From: Chloroflexota bacterium
GTDB lineage: Bacteria; Chloroflexota; Anaerolineae; Anaerolineales; Anaerolineaceae
Direction of reading: 5' to 3'
DNA: 5,993 bases
Assembly: GCA_029265085.1 (NCBI GenBank)
Contig: JAJUJY010000223.1
Span: forward strand, 1-5,993
Shown: one piece after another, positions 5,440 to 5,993 of the stretch
Numbering within the stretch: position 1 is the first letter of the stretch
How the letters are laid out: the number at the start of each line of letters is the position of its first letter
Position numbers and translations under genes: made by a program
Notes under the pieces: generated by a model
What the model saw: only the letters and a program-made list of their open reading frames with translations
Told to the model about the DNA's origin: nothing
The model's database searches: none

Positions 5440-5964
5440 ATGGTTGAACGCTATGGGCTAATCAAATTTGCTGGTATTGATACAACCGTTTTGGGGGAGG
5501 ATATCAAACTGGGTGATACTGCGCCAGATTTTTTTGCTCAAGGACAAGATTGGTCTGTCAACTCAATCTTAGCGTCCACCAAAGGTCAGGTGCGCATTAT
5601 CGCTGCGGTCCCCTCATTAGACACTTCAGTTTGCGACCGTGAAACTCGCCGGTTTAACCAAGAGGCCGCAAACCTGAGCAAAGAAATCTCAATAATTGTC
5701 ATTAGCACAGATTTGCCAATCACACAAAAGAAATGGTGCGGTGCTGCTGAAATTGATCAGGTTAAAGTTGTCTCAGATCATCTTGAGGTTGACTTCGGGA
5801 AAAAATATGGCTGCCTGATGAAAGAAGTGCGTATGCTCAGGCGGGCTGTTTTTGTCGTTGATAAAAATGACCGAGTCACCTATGCAGCATATATGCCAAC
5901 CAACGGGGACGAACCGAATTACGCAGAAGTTTTAGAAGCTGCACGTAAGGCTGTAGCAGCTTAG
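5440..5964 (+). CDS. tpx: Thiol peroxidase (Tpx-type peroxiredoxin)
   Basis: This 174-aa protein is an atypical two-cysteine peroxiredoxin of the Tpx group. Such enzymes reduce hydrogen peroxide and, preferably, alkyl hydroperoxides in the cytoplasm, and are recycled by thioredoxin. The peroxidatic site is PSLDTSVCDRETRRFN with Cys65, and the resolving cysteine is Cys100 in KKWCGAAEI, a spacing of 35 residues that matches the C61/C95 pair of E. coli Tpx closely. The late Arg in MLRRAVFVVDKND fits the family. A third cysteine, in YGCLM, is extra. The length is normal. The start is the ATG at 5440, nine bases after AGGAGG (5425-5430). A TTG at 5380 that would add 20 residues lies inside the tRNA and is not credible. 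The 29-bp gap after the tRNA has a T6 run but no room for a full promoter, so tpx is probably read from upstream of the tRNA. Confidence 0.96.
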   Translation: MVERYGLIKFAGIDTTVLGEDIKLGDTAPDFFAQGQDWSVNSILASTKGQVRIIAAVPSLDTSVCDRETRRFNQEAANLSKEISIIVISTDLPITQKKWCGAAEIDQVKVVSDHLEVDFGKKYGCLMKEVRMLRRAVFVVDKNDRVTYAAYMPTNGDEPNYAEVLEAARKAVAA

Positions 5965-5980
5965 AAGTTATGGAGACGAT

Positions 5981-5993
5981 ATGATTACAGTGG
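5981..5993 (+). CDS. Start of the next gene (partial)
   Basis: An ATG at 5981 follows GGAG (5972-5975) at a 5-nt spacing and opens a frame (Met-Ile-Thr-Val) that leaves the window. It starts 16 bp after the tpx stop, so it is probably in the same transcript. An earlier ATG at 5970 stops after four codons. Too little is present to name the product. Confidence 0.5.

Overview
The window reads as ordinary chromosomal DNA from a bacterium of moderate to low GC content. Protein features point to the phylum Chloroflexota, probably class Anaerolineae: a LysM plus M23 envelope protein next to a DUF192 gene, and a pair of lineage-restricted-looking winged-helix proteins. This placement is an inference from protein style and was not tested by a search. 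No insertion sequence, integrase, phage gene, CRISPR array or rRNA is visible, and coding density is high.

Layout. Positions 1-66 lie beyond the end of the first gene and hold a small hairpin and a good minus-strand promoter that seems to serve a gene just left of the window. The minus-strand gene at 67-849 is exonuclease III (AP endonuclease family). From a divergent 60-bp gap, three plus-strand genes follow closely: a single-domain response regulator (910-1305), a DUF192 protein (1330-1695) and a secreted LysM/M23 metallopeptidase (1688-3079, overlapping the DUF192 stop by 8 nt). They are likely one transcript.

After a 105-bp gap with a TATAAT promoter and an operator-like inverted repeat, a second unit starts: a 533-aa protein of unknown function (3185-4786) translationally coupled to a 145-aa protein of unknown function (4779-5216). 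Both look like DNA-binding proteins. The large one appears to combine several winged-helix-like segments with a B3/pseudobarrel-like domain. The small one has Cys/His pairs followed by a winged helix. This pair is the least explained and most interesting content here.

A 121-bp AT-rich gap (5217-5337) carries two near-identical 14-bp palindromes 32 bp apart and a 12-bp inverted repeat. It leads into tRNA-Arg(TCT) at 5338-5410. Only 29 bp later the thiol peroxidase gene tpx (5440-5964) begins with a strong ribosome binding site. A further gene starts at 5981 and runs off the right edge.

Together the window mixes housekeeping functions (DNA base-excision repair, peroxide defence, a tRNA, cell-wall remodelling) with an uncharacterised two-gene DNA-binding operon. 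Nothing seen directly links that operon to defence or mobility.
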